Notes under the pieces: model-generated
What the model saw: the letters and a program-made list of their open reading frames with translations, nothing else
Databases searched by the model: none
Told to the model about the DNA's origin: nothing
From: Candidatus Babelota bacterium
Lineage (GTDB): Bacteria > Babelota > Babeliae > Babelales > Vermiphilaceae
Length of the DNA stretch: 64,000 nucleotides
Reading direction: 5' to 3'
Assembly: GCA_018266085.1 (NCBI GenBank)
Contig: JAFEAZ010000028.1
Location: 1 to 64,000, forward strand
Shown: positions 17,918 to 26,796 of the stretch, piece by piece
How the letters are laid out: each line of letters starts with the position of its first letter
How positions within the stretch are numbered: the first letter of the stretch is position 1
Position numbers and translations under genes: made by a program

Positions 17918-19276
17918 TTGCCTGTCTCCTCATCCCTCTATCAAAAATTTAGTCACGGTGTAAGGTGGAACGCGCTTGAAGCGATCCCTTACCAGCTGAT
18001 ACTTGCCGCTCACAACATGCTGTTGTTTGGTGTCATCGGTGCACATGCGTATGGTCTGGTCGGCACTCTCTTTTCTTTAATTTTCTTGGCTGTTGGGGTA
18101 ACGAGTTTTGGCTTTGAATCGTCACTTTCAACCTTTTTTGCCGATGCGCAAGCAAGTAAAGTGAGCTATAAGAGAATAATCGGCTGCCACTATGCACCTA
18201 CCATAATAGGCCTTATTCTGGCCGCTGTTCTGGTACCAGGTCTGATGCCAACCACAACGTCATGGCCCGTGGTTGTGATAGTCACGCTGTTGATTTTTGT
18301 CGAAGGGCTCAAAAAAGGCATGCGGTCGTTACTGCATGCAGGGTTCTACAATCGACAAACGGCAGTTATAGAATTGTTTCAGGTTGTAACGTATGTCGCT
18401 CTCGTTTGGACCGGGTATGGGCTTGGCCTCCAGCTAGATGCACAGCTCCTTTTTGGTTCATTGCTCTGTGTCTCGACGGCATGTTTAATGATGCTAGGCT
18501 ACCAGCTCTGTCTGTTTTATGCTGGATTGCCCAACCAAGAAACTAGTGATGCTTCTGTAACAATCGAGGCAAAAAAGGGTACGCTCGCCACGGTCATCCG
18601 CCAGCGCTGCTATACGACGGTGACGGCCATGAGCCATCAATTTTTTTCGGCTAATGCGCTGGTGCCATTGTTCGCGCATAGATTTGGGTTGTCCTCTGCT
18701 GGAACTTTAAAAATTATAGGCACCATAGCGTATGGAGCCACTCTATGTATTGCCAAAATTTTCGGTTCAACGAGCGATGCACTGTTTGCTCAGATCAAGC
18801 ATGGTAAGTTACATGAAAAGCAGCAAGCCTTTTTTGTGGTGACCCAACATCTGTATGCCGCGCTGTATGGCGTGCTTCTTTTTGGTGCTAGCGGTATCAT
18901 ATGGTTATATGCGCTTGACCTGACCAGCTTTAATGATGCAGCCGCTGTCTGCGCATTGCTTTTTTTTGTGATTCATATTTCGGAACAGTTTTTCAGTACG
19001 TATGAGCGTTTCTTCATTACCGAAAATCGAGCTGGTGAGCTTATGCTTTTTAATGGTGCCACCATCGGTTGTCTGTACGCAGTGCTGCGATATGCTCCCT
19101 CTACTAATCCGATTCTTATGTTGCAATCGGTTTTGTGTATTCGCCTTGTCTCTTTCGCCTTGTTGAGCAGTGTGGCTTTTGCTTGGTGGCGCATCAGGCC
19201 GCAGCTTAAGATCAACCCTCTGTATCTTGCTTGTTCATTGGCGCTTTCACTCATCTGCTTTTTGATGGTGCGATAA
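17918..19276 (+). CDS. MOP-type flippase-like membrane protein 1
   Basis: A polytopic protein of about 450 residues with 12 or so transmembrane helices in an order like the MOP superfamily (Wzx/MATE/MurJ-type lipid-linked sugar flippases). The N-terminus (RWNALEAIPYQLILAAHN, then GLVGTLFSLIFLAVG) resembles O-antigen flippases. The start is a TTG at 17918 with AGGA about ten bases upstream; no good ATG precedes the first helix. A paralog-like protein lies at 21741. No glycosyltransferase genes lie nearby, so the substrate is open. Confidence 0.65.
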   Translation: MPVSSSLYQKFSHGVRWNALEAIPYQLILAAHNMLLFGVIGAHAYGLVGTLFSLIFLAVGVTSFGFESSLSTFFADAQASKVSYKRIIGCHYAPTIIGLILAAVLVPGLMPTTTSWPVVVIVTLLIFVEGLKKGMRSLLHAGFYNRQTAVIELFQVVTYVALVWTGYGLGLQLDAQLLFGSLLCVSTACLMMLGYQLCLFYAGLPNQETSDASVTIEAKKGTLATVIRQRCYTTVTAMSHQFFSANALVPLFAHRFGLSSAGTLKIIGTIAYGATLCIAKIFGSTSDALFAQIKHGKLHEKQQAFFVVTQHLYAALYGVLLFGASGIIWLYALDLTSFNDAAAVCALLFFVIHISEQFFSTYERFFITENRAGELMLFNGATIGCLYAVLRYAPSTNPILMLQSVLCIRLVSFALLSSVAFAWWRIRPQLKINPLYLACSLALSLICFLMVR

Positions 19277-19314
19277 ACGTCCGGAAAATTCTATTTTTTT
19301 AGGCAAGAAAAAAA

Positions 19315-19347
19315 CTCGCTCTACGATTAAATAGAGCGAGCGATTTT
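19315..19347 (+). terminator. terminator-like hairpin
   Basis: CTCGCTCT pairs with AGAGCGAG around a ten-base loop, followed by CGATTTT and preceded by an A-run. It ends the flippase-like gene. Confidence 0.65.
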
Positions 19348-19472
19348 GTATTAGCCAGACTAGTTGGCTGATAAATTGATTTTATTTAAATGCGCTCAAA
19401 ATTTTTATTGTTTTATAATTTTGAGGCTTTTATTATTCAAACAAAACTTTTTTATGTTTTGCTATAAAAAAC

Positions 19473-19853
19473 CTACTCCCACCAGCGACGTCTATTAATT
19501 GCCGGCTCCCACCAACAACCTTTGTCGCCTCTTTGAAGCTCTGGAGCATCGTCTTCCGCCTCGGGGAGTTCACGCCAATCAAGCCTAACTTTTGACGATG
19601 AGCTGTTTTCCGCAGCTTTTCCGGAGAGTTCTTTTTTTGCCAGATTTTCTTGATTTTCTTGTGCTTGAATGCTTGCTTTAAGATCAATGTTTTCAATTTG
19701 AGTAGCAAGCAACGCAGAAAGAAGGATCTCTCGCTGTTGATCCATAGCTTTTTTCTCTTTACCGTTTCGATAGGCAATAACTTTAACAGCTTTTTTTGCT
19801 TGCCTCAAAGTTTCTGCTTCGTCACGGCGCGCAGCAGCTAGTTCGCGCTGCAA
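19473..19853 (-). CDS. coiled-coil ORF, probably 5'-truncated
   Basis: A 126-residue, charged, coiled-coil-rich sequence (ELAAARRDEAETLRQAKKAV, later LKASIQAQENQENLAKKEL) with a Trp-rich tail. The only standard start is a TTG at 19853. The open frame runs about 160 bases further upstream without a standard start codon, through a hydrophobic stretch (IIIFYWFYKKP) and a REP-like element read as VIPEKSGIQ, to a TAA at about 20025. It therefore looks like the remains of a membrane-anchored coiled-coil gene whose 5' end was replaced near the REP copy. It could be a pseudogene. Confidence 0.4.
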   Translation of the reverse strand: MQRELAAARRDEAETLRQAKKAVKVIAYRNGKEKKAMDQQREILLSALLATQIENIDLKASIQAQENQENLAKKELSGKAAENSSSSKVRLDWRELPEAEDDAPELQRGDKGCWWEPAINRRRWWE

Positions 19854-20291
19854 CTCTGCAAGACTATTGTTTTGCTCAGGGATTACATTGCTTTTTGCTG
19901 GGCTTGTTGCGGGTTTTTTATAGAACCAATAAAAGATGATAATAGACTTTTCTTGAGTATATCTTTGCTTGTGTGCAGCCTGGATCCCCGATTTCTCGGG
20001 GATGACCCGATAACTGAATGTTTAGTGAAGTGAGCTGCAAGATACGCAATTTTAAATGCGTAAGCCCTGTTAGGGTTGGCAAGGTCGTTGCTTTTGTAGG
20101 GCGCGCAACAGATTTTGATAAAGATTTTTTGAGTCGCCAGAAAAAATTGCCCCACTAAGATCAAACAGGATGGGCGAATTTATGCGAGGTAAAGTATAAA
20201 CAAGCAAAACTGTTTTTATGCGATAACGGTAAAATTTGGCATGTATTTTGAATAACCAAAGCAGCGTTATTCTATTTGCATGAATTGATTA
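19854..20291. other. gene-poor region with REP-like element
   Basis: About 440 bases with no supported gene. It holds the open 5' extension of the coiled-coil ORF and REP-like copy 2. A 93-codon minus-strand ORF here (19883-20164) reads through the REP in another frame and has no coding character that I trust. Confidence 0.5.
19980..20010 (-). repeat. REP-like palindrome copy 2
   Basis: CTGGATCCCCG then CGGGGATGACCCGA form a perfect stem. It is the same family as copies 1, 3, 4 and 5, here in the orientation whose minus strand reads GTCATCCCCG. It lies in the open frame upstream of the coiled-coil ORF. Confidence 0.85.
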
Positions 20292-21656
20292 TTAATTTTG
20301 ATATTCTTTTAACAGATTCGCAATGTCATAATATTCAAGCTGTTGAGCCATGTCATAGGCGGTTTGACCAAGTTTATTTCGTATAGCCGTGTTGGCGCGC
20401 ATGTTCATGCCCAACTGTGTGATGATGCGTTTGACCAGATCTGGATCTTGGTTGATGACTGCTCGGTGTAACAAGGTATTGCCTTCGGTGTTTTGCAGCA
20501 GAAGGTTGCTGCCTGCTTTGACAAGCAGGTCAAACACTGCGTATCGTGTCGAGGCATCAGCGATTAATGGTATCAACTCTATTGGTGCAAGCCCTGCATT
20601 ATTTAATAGATTCGGTTCTGCTCCTCGGTCGATCAGCAGCTCCGTATAATACCGTGGATCTTGGGATGTAACAGCATAATGTAAGGCAGTATTGCCATTG
20701 GCGGCTTTCGCCTTGATGCTGGCGCCGCGCGAGAGCAGGTCGAGAGCAGTATTCTTATCATTGCGCATGATGGCAAGCATCAGCCCTGTATTGCCTTGGC
20801 TATCGGTAGCGGCAGTATCACCATCTGCTCCGATGACGGTAACGGGTAGCGAGAGCGCCGACAGCAAATCGTCAGGCATCGGCTCGAATAGTCGTTGTGC
20901 ATATTCGTAAGGAGACAATCCGTTCCTGTTGCGGATGCTTCTGTTGATGATCGAGGCGTAACGCATACTAAGTTGTGCCATGAAGTTAGCATCCCGTTTA
21001 TCAACAAGTAGATGCAATAGAGTTTTGCCTTGATCATCTTGAGCATTGATATCGGCGCCGGCATCGATGAGCAGTGAGACAACTTTCATGCGACGGCCAA
21101 GCTGCGTGGGATCATTATTTTTATTATTGATACTATCGGTTATCCACCCGACCAGATGCAAAGGTGTCGATCCATGATCATTGGCAAGTTTTGGATTTGC
21201 GCCTGCCGCGAGCAATGCGGCGATGATAGGAATAGTATTGGTGCTATCACCATGATAGACTGCGCGATGGAGTGCTGTATTATTGGAAGTTCCTTCATAG
21301 AGGCCAACATCGAGTCCGTCGGGGTTAGCGCCAAAAGAAAGAAGAAGCTTTACGCGTTTAAGATCATCATGGTCAATGGCATACATTAAAGGGGTCTGTC
21401 CGCCATCATTACGCAATGAAGGTATCTGGCGCCAATCGTTATGGAGTGATAGCAGATCAAACAGTTGTTTATTTTTCTGTGCCTCTTTAAGCCGATTGGT
21501 ATAATCGTCAATGGTGATTATGGGGCTGAAGAGCCATGCGTACTCACTTCCCATCTTTCTAATTGCTGATTGCATAGTGTATACCAAGGCAACAGCGACT
21601 ACAAGAGATACGCTTTTTATGCCAATGGCAATAAGCTTATAGTTTGTTCTGCGCAT
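20292..21656 (-). CDS. membrane-anchored ankyrin-repeat protein
   Basis: A 454-residue protein with one N-terminal transmembrane helix (about 10-28) and at least eight ankyrin repeats filling the rest. Typical repeat cores are GGQTPLMYAIDHDDLKRVKLL, NNTALHRAVYHGD, HGSTPLHLVGWI, QGKTLLHLLVDKRD, QGNTGLMLAIMRND, NGNTALHYAVTSQD and EGNTLLHRAVINQD. Ankyrin repeats mediate protein-protein contacts and are common in intracellular bacteria. The ATG at 21656 follows an AGGA and precedes the basic N-region; the longer start at 21686 is less likely. Whether the repeats face the periplasm or the cytoplasm is not certain. Confidence 0.85.
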   Translation of the reverse strand: MRRTNYKLIAIGIKSVSLVVAVALVYTMQSAIRKMGSEYAWLFSPIITIDDYTNRLKEAQKNKQLFDLLSLHNDWRQIPSLRNDGGQTPLMYAIDHDDLKRVKLLLSFGANPDGLDVGLYEGTSNNTALHRAVYHGDSTNTIPIIAALLAAGANPKLANDHGSTPLHLVGWITDSINNKNNDPTQLGRRMKVVSLLIDAGADINAQDDQGKTLLHLLVDKRDANFMAQLSMRYASIINRSIRNRNGLSPYEYAQRLFEPMPDDLLSALSLPVTVIGADGDTAATDSQGNTGLMLAIMRNDKNTALDLLSRGASIKAKAANGNTALHYAVTSQDPRYYTELLIDRGAEPNLLNNAGLAPIELIPLIADASTRYAVFDLLVKAGSNLLLQNTEGNTLLHRAVINQDPDLVKRIITQLGMNMRANTAIRNKLGQTAYDMAQQLEYYDIANLLKEYQN

Positions 21657-21740
21657 GCTTCTTCCTACTCCTTTTCTCCATCGCATGGTATTCTACACGA
21701 GTTGAGATATGATATGCAACATTTTTAATGAGTATGAGTT

Positions 21741-23027
21741 ATGAACAGCACTACGCTTATTGCCGATTTTTTTCATGCACTGGGCTGGAATGCGTTTGCT
21801 TACGGTGCATATAAACTATGTTATCTCGTCTTATCGTATACGCTCTATGTTACCTTGGACCAACAGGCTTTTACGCTCTGGGCTTCACTTATGAGTTACA
21901 TATTTTTCTGGGTTCTGATGCTGGACTGTGGTTTTAGAAAATCGGCACCACGCTTCTGCCCAGACTTCTCTTTCGATAAAAAGACGCATAGGCGATTTGT
22001 TGGGTTTCTGTGCATAACACAAAGTGCACTCCTGGCAGGAGCAATACCGCTCTTTTCTTGGTCTTTGCCCTATTTTTTCAAGCAGGTTTCACCAGCAACA
22101 GAGCAGCTTGACTATGGCTTGGTGGTTTTAGCAACGCTCCTTTTTTTTGCTCAAGGTTGTCTTGCTTTGATGCGGATTATCTACCATGCTCATTTTTGGA
22201 ACAAACAGTTCAATAGCCTGGCGACGGTGGTGGTTGCTGTCGAATGTATAGTTAGTCTACTGCTTTGTTTAGCCGCTATCGACCAAGTGTTATTGATACG
22301 CACTCTATTGATTATCAACGTGACGGGAGCCTTGAGTGTCGCCGGGACGAGTCTTATTGCTCTTGTTCGCATGCCCTATGTCGTGGTTGCCAAGGCTGGA
22401 GAACCCATGGCGCCGCCCACGAGGCAGTTTATGGTGCATACGCTCTTTATGTGGGCAAGTAACGGCATGAAAGCGCTTTCTGAGCGCAACTTTTTGTTGC
22501 CGTATGTTATGTATAGCCTGGGGCCAACGATGGGAATCGCCTTTAAACTGAGCAATGACGCTGCGCTCTTTTTTTATCGGTTAGCAGCTAAAACCATCGG
22601 GGTCAATGATACGGCGCTTTTGGCATACGCGCGCCATACTGCTGGTGGCACGAGAGCAGTTTTTGTGTCTTTAGTGCGCACGATTGCCTGTATCGTTGCG
22701 CCATTACTTTTCATAGCGCTTGTTGGTGTTGTGTTAGTGCAGTACTACCTACCAACAAAGATGATGGCTGTTCCATTTTGTCTTTTTATTGTTGGCTATA
22801 TGATCGAGTTTTTATTGTCGCCCTATGAGCGTATCTTAGAGGTATCGTTGCGGTACCGATTGTTGAGCATCGCTTATATGCCATATCTTATTATACTGCT
22901 GTGTATGCTCTATTACGATAGCATCAAAGCAATGGGCCTGGTACCTTTCATTGCCGTTCTTCAAGGGTTGCGCGTAATGAGCGCTTTGATTATGGCCTAT
23001 TGCGCGCGACGCATGCGTGAAGCATAA
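21741..23027 (+). CDS. MOP-type flippase-like membrane protein 2
   Basis: A 428-residue polytopic protein with about 12 hydrophobic segments, similar in layout to the protein at 17918: FHALGWNAFAYGAYKLCYL at the N-terminus, then a conserved-looking LDCGFRKSAPRFCPDFSF at the end of the second helix. It is probably a MOP-superfamily flippase or exporter. It is divergent from the ankyrin gene across an 84-base gap, so the two may share control. The substrate is unknown. Confidence 0.6.
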   Translation: MNSTTLIADFFHALGWNAFAYGAYKLCYLVLSYTLYVTLDQQAFTLWASLMSYIFFWVLMLDCGFRKSAPRFCPDFSFDKKTHRRFVGFLCITQSALLAGAIPLFSWSLPYFFKQVSPATEQLDYGLVVLATLLFFAQGCLALMRIIYHAHFWNKQFNSLATVVVAVECIVSLLLCLAAIDQVLLIRTLLIINVTGALSVAGTSLIALVRMPYVVVAKAGEPMAPPTRQFMVHTLFMWASNGMKALSERNFLLPYVMYSLGPTMGIAFKLSNDAALFFYRLAAKTIGVNDTALLAYARHTAGGTRAVFVSLVRTIACIVAPLLFIALVGVVLVQYYLPTKMMAVPFCLFIVGYMIEFLLSPYERILEVSLRYRLLSIAYMPYLIILLCMLYYDSIKAMGLVPFIAVLQGLRVMSALIMAYCARRMREA

Positions 23028-23062
23028 GGAGATTACCAGTCCTTCGTGTAACAGAAAAGAAC

Positions 23063-23386
23063 TTACTCGAATCTGCCAACATGATAAAAACCATTAATAG
23101 GGCCGATGATCTGGAAAGATTTATACCATCTCTGACCAGAGCTCGTATAGGGTATCTGCGGATGATTATGAACCATAATTTCAGTAAGGAGGCATTCGTA
23201 GGCATCTACATCGATGGTCTCGCCAGGATTTATGTAGAACTTATCATTGGCGCACCCTGGATATTTACACTCAACCCAATGGAGAATATTCGTCCTATTA
23301 GTAACAGTAAAATGCCAACTAAAGGCTTGGTTGACCAAGCAGATACTGAGAATACCAGCAAGCTTTAATAAGACGCCTCTCTTCAT
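23063..23386 (-). CDS. small exported family protein 1
   Basis: A 107-residue exported protein. The ATG at 23386 has AAGGAG five bases upstream. The signal peptide (about 1-23) ends before a Trp/aromatic beta-rich core: WHFTVTNRTN, YPGC, the INPGETIDVDAYECLL motif and a C-terminal GFYHVGRF. The order of short motifs (V-x-N, Cys, I-x-PG, D-x-x-x-C-L-L) is shared with the proteins at 23923, 25063 and 25587, so I treat them as a paralogous family. Paired Cys suggest a disulfide. Function unknown. Confidence 0.65.
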   Translation of the reverse strand: MKRGVLLKLAGILSICLVNQAFSWHFTVTNRTNILHWVECKYPGCANDKFYINPGETIDVDAYECLLTEIMVHNHPQIPYTSSGQRWYKSFQIIGPINGFYHVGRFE

Positions 23387-23414
23387 CACGACTCCTTCAA
23401 CTTCTCACAATTTG

Positions 23415-23900
23415 TTACTGAATAAATTTATGAATACCAAAATCGCTAATCGCCTGAGGGTTTTTTTTGTCCGATACGCCAGTAATCACATAGAGTGGGT
23501 TGCCGCTATTCTTACCTGTAGCACAGAAAGAAAACAGATCGCGCGTAATCGAAGTCTCACTAGGCTGCTGCTGACCAGCATTTGTCTGATTTGTCGTTGC
23601 TTGTATCGCTGGCGCGGTTGCTTTGATTGATGATACACAATAGTCAACCGATTTGGGGGAATTAGCACCGTAAGCTCTACTATAATGGGTGTAGTCTTGA
23701 ATCTCCATGGCGTTAAAGCCGCCAGGCGCTAAATTGAACTTTTGTGTGTCTCCACACTTAGATCTATTTGAGTTTTGACAGAAAGCGATCTCTACTTTCA
23801 TCGTAAAAGGTGAAGAATTGTACACGCTGACTATTTTGCCGAAGAGAGAGGTAGCCAGAAGCAGCGTAGCTACACCAAAAACACGTACATATGCATCCAT
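23415..23900 (-). CDS. small exported family-like protein 2
   Basis: A 161-residue exported protein. I start at the ATG at 23900, which opens a signal peptide (MDAYVRVFGVATLLLATSLFG); the longer ORF overlaps the upstream gene. The mature start IVSVYNSSPFTMKVEIAFC resembles the neighbour at 24355 (VTLYLANASPFVMTAKVNF), so these two form a subgroup. A Gln/Thr-rich loop lies in the middle and three further Cys toward the end. Function unknown. Confidence 0.62.
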   Translation of the reverse strand: MDAYVRVFGVATLLLATSLFGKIVSVYNSSPFTMKVEIAFCQNSNRSKCGDTQKFNLAPGGFNAMEIQDYTHYSRAYGANSPKSVDYCVSSIKATAPAIQATTNQTNAGQQQPSETSITRDLFSFCATGKNSGNPLYVITGVSDKKNPQAISDFGIHKFIQ

Positions 23901-23922
23901 AAAATGATACTCCCTCGTTCTT

Positions 23923-24333
23923 TTAACTTTGATTGTTAGCTTTTCTAAAAACTGTAGGCACACCTTTAAAATTGATAATATAAAATTGCTTATATACTCT
24001 TTGTCCGATGCTGCTTTCATAGCTCTTGCCAGGAGCACTTGTAAAGGCCACAAAGATTATAATTTTTTTCAAAAGGCACTCGGAAGCATCAAAATCTGCG
24101 ACAGAGCTAAGACGTCTTCTTTGCTCTTTCTCCTCTTGAGTTATCTCTGCTTTAGTCATTTTAGCTAGCAATTCTTTAGGTATCATTTGTTTAGGGTGTA
24201 CATCGTCTCTACAGATTGCATAATGACCAAGGCCCCACATTCTCTTGCCTGACCAATTAACGAGAGACCACTTCCAAGCAGAGGCCTGGCCTACAAAAGA
24301 TAAAAAGAAAAAACCGCATAAAAGTATTCTCAT
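23923..24333 (-). CDS. small exported family protein 3
   Basis: A 136-residue exported protein with a signal peptide (MRILLCGFFFLSFVGQASA) and GGAGAG upstream. The mature start WKWSLVNWSG and the later FDASECLLKKIIIF, then IGQRVYKQFYIIN, match the family protein at 23063, with a charged insertion of about 30 residues between them (QMIPKELLAKMTKAEITQ region). It lies in a minus-strand series with its paralogs. Function unknown. Confidence 0.62.
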   Translation of the reverse strand: MRILLCGFFFLSFVGQASAWKWSLVNWSGKRMWGLGHYAICRDDVHPKQMIPKELLAKMTKAEITQEEKEQRRRLSSVADFDASECLLKKIIIFVAFTSAPGKSYESSIGQRVYKQFYIINFKGVPTVFRKANNQS

Positions 24334-24354
24334 GATAATGCTCTCCGTATTTTG

Positions 24355-24894
24355 TTATAGATCTTGACCGGCCATCCTAAAGATATCTACTGTTACTCGA
24401 CCAACACCATCGACAAAGGTTGGATAGTCGGCATTGACAGCAAAGAGAACGTTCTCTTTGTCTTGGCGAAAAGTCTTTGTAGATGAAGCGCCAATAATCC
24501 CACCCTTCGCATCAGATGAAGATGGTATTGTAGCGGTGATGGTGAGCATAACCGGTGTGATAGTATTGGTGTTCGGCTCAGCAAAAAATAAGTGCTGTGG
24601 AATTTCTATGGATTCTGTCGAATAAGGATTGATAGTAAATTCTTTATCGACAGGAGCATGTAAAGAAGGAGTAATAATCGTTTTATCCTTTCTGACTTCA
24701 TATGTGCCCGCTAAAAAGGCACTCTCTTCGGTACGCTCTACAACGTGTTTAACGCTTGATCTAGCAGCGAAGTTTACTTTTGCTGTCATCACAAAAGGTG
24801 ACGCATTAGCCAGATAGAGGGTTACGCTATAGGCAGAACTGACAAGCAAAAGGCATAAGGCGCCCATCGCGCCGGTAATCGTCAATTTTTTCAT
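24355..24894 (-). CDS. small exported family-like protein 4
   Basis: A 179-residue exported protein with a signal peptide (about 1-23) and a beta-rich mature part. VTLYLANASPFVMTAKVNF at the mature N-terminus parallels the 23415 protein, followed by FTINPYSTESIEIP, which parallels the I-x-PG/I-x-P motif of the family. No Cys pair. It is the first gene of the minus-strand half of the cluster. Function unknown; an immunoglobulin-like beta sandwich is a guess. Confidence 0.62.
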   Translation of the reverse strand: MKKLTITGAMGALCLLLVSSAYSVTLYLANASPFVMTAKVNFAARSSVKHVVERTEESAFLAGTYEVRKDKTIITPSLHAPVDKEFTINPYSTESIEIPQHLFFAEPNTNTITPVMLTITATIPSSSDAKGGIIGASSTKTFRQDKENVLFAVNADYPTFVDGVGRVTVDIFRMAGQDL

Positions 24895-25062
24895 ACGTAT
24901 ACCCTTTACCTTCTAAACATCAAAAACCATAATTTCCATCTCATAACCGATCTTAGATATTTCTAATTGTATTTGTCAATACTCTTGCGCAGTCGAATCG
25001 ACTGTTGTTATATTTATAACTGTAAAAAATTTCTGAGAGTGAAACCGTAAAGAGGAGACGTC

Positions 25063-25551
25063 ATGAAGAAGTTTATAGGGGTAGGCCTTATGGCTATTTT
25101 GGTGGTCAATGGCATGGCTGCTTGGACGCTGATCGTTGAGAATTCTATATTCAACAATACCGTTAGGGTTGACGCCAAATTCCTGGGTTGTAGAAACGAT
25201 TATGCAAAATTTATCAAGCCAGGAGATAACCTAAAGATAGATGCTGGCCTTTGTCTCCTCAAGAGTGTCCACGTCGATCATCCGCATGGCCTGCCTATGT
25301 TCTTTAATGGGAAGAGTAATCCCATCGATGGTCTGGGGATTATGACCATTGACAGGGGCACAGCTAACGAACGTTATAAAGTGGTGCCCATAAAGGAGAT
25401 GAGAGCCAACGACAGAATCTTGATGCGGCAACTGCGAGCTGGTGTCCTTAAGGCTTCCAATGCCGTTAAAGAGAGGCTTAGAGCTGATAAAGAGAAACTT
25501 AGAGCTGATTTCCTGGAAGCCGGCAGGGAGGCTTTCGGAGATGACGATTAA
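25063..25551 (+). CDS. small exported family protein 5
   Basis: A 162-residue exported protein with GGAG six bases before the ATG and a signal peptide (MKKFIGVGLMAILVVNGMAA). The core WTLIVENSIFNNTVRVDAKF, FIKPGDNLKIDAGLCLLKSV is nearly the same as in the next gene, so the pair is a recent tandem duplicate. Unlike its sister it has a highly charged amphipathic C-terminal helix (VKERLRADKEKLRADFLEAG). Divergent from the minus-strand paralogs. Confidence 0.68.
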   Translation: MKKFIGVGLMAILVVNGMAAWTLIVENSIFNNTVRVDAKFLGCRNDYAKFIKPGDNLKIDAGLCLLKSVHVDHPHGLPMFFNGKSNPIDGLGIMTIDRGTANERYKVVPIKEMRANDRILMRQLRAGVLKASNAVKERLRADKEKLRADFLEAGREAFGDDD

Positions 25552-25586
25552 TTACATAGAGCTCTTGTAAAGAAGAGAAAATTGTC

Positions 25587-26009
25587 ATGAAGAAGTTTAT
25601 AGGGGTAGCGGCGGGCCTTATGGTTATTTTGGTGGTCAATGAAATATCCGCCTGGCGACTAGAAGTCTTGAACTCTCGATTCAACAATACCGTTAGGATT
25701 GACGCCAAATTCGCCAGCGCTCTTTGTAGAGACGATTATGCAATATTTATCAAGCCAGGGGATGGAATAAAGATGGAGGTGGGACTTTGCGACCTCAAGA
25801 GTGTCCACGTTAATTATCCTTGGGGTGAGGATATGTATTTTGATAAAAATACGGGCAACCCCGTCAATGGCCTGGGAATTATTACTATTAACAGAGGCAA
25901 AAAGAATAACAGAGGGCAAAGCCTCGAAAAATACAAGGTCGTCTCAAAAGATGTTATGAAAGAGGACGACAGAAAACTTGCTCAGGAAGCCGTTGGCCAA
26001 AGAGGCTAG
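25587..26009 (+). CDS. small exported family protein 6
   Basis: A 140-residue tandem duplicate of the 25063 protein. The first 60 codons are almost the same in DNA; the signal peptide gains a few residues. The core WRLEVLNSRFNNTVRIDAKF and FIKPGDGIKMEVGLCDLKSV is conserved, while the C-terminus is shorter and different. It is 35 bases downstream of its sister and probably co-transcribed. Divergence at the C-termini with stable N-termini suggests selection or recombination on the tail. Confidence 0.68.
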   Translation: MKKFIGVAAGLMVILVVNEISAWRLEVLNSRFNNTVRIDAKFASALCRDDYAIFIKPGDGIKMEVGLCDLKSVHVNYPWGEDMYFDKNTGNPVNGLGIITINRGKKNNRGQSLEKYKVVSKDVMKEDDRKLAQEAVGQRG

Positions 26010-26015
26010 AACAAG

Positions 26016-26075
26016 AGCAAGCCGCCCGCGCCATTCCCTTTTTTCAGGAATTAGTTAAGGCGGCTTTTGCTTTTC
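26016..26075 (+). terminator. terminator-like hairpin after family protein 6
   Basis: AGCAAGCCGCC pairs with GGCGGCTTTTGCT with a small bulge around a loop of about 32 bases, followed by TTTTC. Confidence 0.55.
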
Positions 26076-26796
26076 TACGGCTATTTTCTCCAAAGCCTTC
26101 TAAACTACTCTGAGTAGCAATGAAAGAACTCCTAAAGGCGTCCTATGGTTCGTGTGTGACCTGTACACCTGTGTACGTTCAATTGGTTCGTACTCGTGTG
26201 AGTGTGTCATTTGTACGGGTAGGCGTGTAGGATTAGTTCCTGTCTGTTTCGTATACGTTTGTCTTCGTATATGCGTATGCCTAATATATATGCGCCTCTC
26301 TCTCTATATATGTCTCTCTATAACCATAGCTCTATTCTTACTCTTATATCCTAATTCCTAATTCCCATCTCTTATCTCCATTCCTATCCTATCCTCTATC
26401 TCTTATATCTCTTATCCTCTTTTTTCTTTTTTCCACGTAGTCCAGCACCCCGTGCAGCCGATGTCCCACATTAAGCGCAGCGACAATGGGGGCCGGCTAG
26501 CGGCGGTGCGCAGGACGGAGTGCCCTAGCTGTCAAAATTGAGGCTAGAAGGGCCATAATCAAGTGCACAAAAGATAGACCGATCTAAGACATATAAAAAA
26601 CCAAGGGGAAAATCGGCTAAGATTTTCCTCCTTGACGCTACCTCACCTTGTCTATTATGCGACATCCATACAAACCAAAAAGCCCCACAGCCCCAGACCA
26701 AGAGGGTAACAGATAGAGCAAAACAACCGACACAGACTTTACTTTGCGCACACAATAAATATGAGTCACAAAGACTTAGATTTCCTACATAACAAC

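Noticed and set aside
19883-20164. 93-codon minus-strand ORF
   Set aside because: It reads through the REP-like element in a different frame from the coiled-coil ORF; no signal peptide, domain or ribosome site.
20389-20910. Plus-strand ORFs inside the ankyrin gene
   Set aside because: Antisense shadows of regular repeats; no start signals.
26152-26361. Plus-strand ORF in the T/G- and T/C-rich region
   Set aside because: The translation is pure low-complexity Cys/Leu/Tyr/Ile, as expected from the biased DNA.
26441-26552. SRP RNA, tRNA or similar in the GC-rich block
   Set aside because: It lacks the SRP core GGAAGGAAGCAG type motif and the tRNA T-loop motif; no cloverleaf could be drawn.
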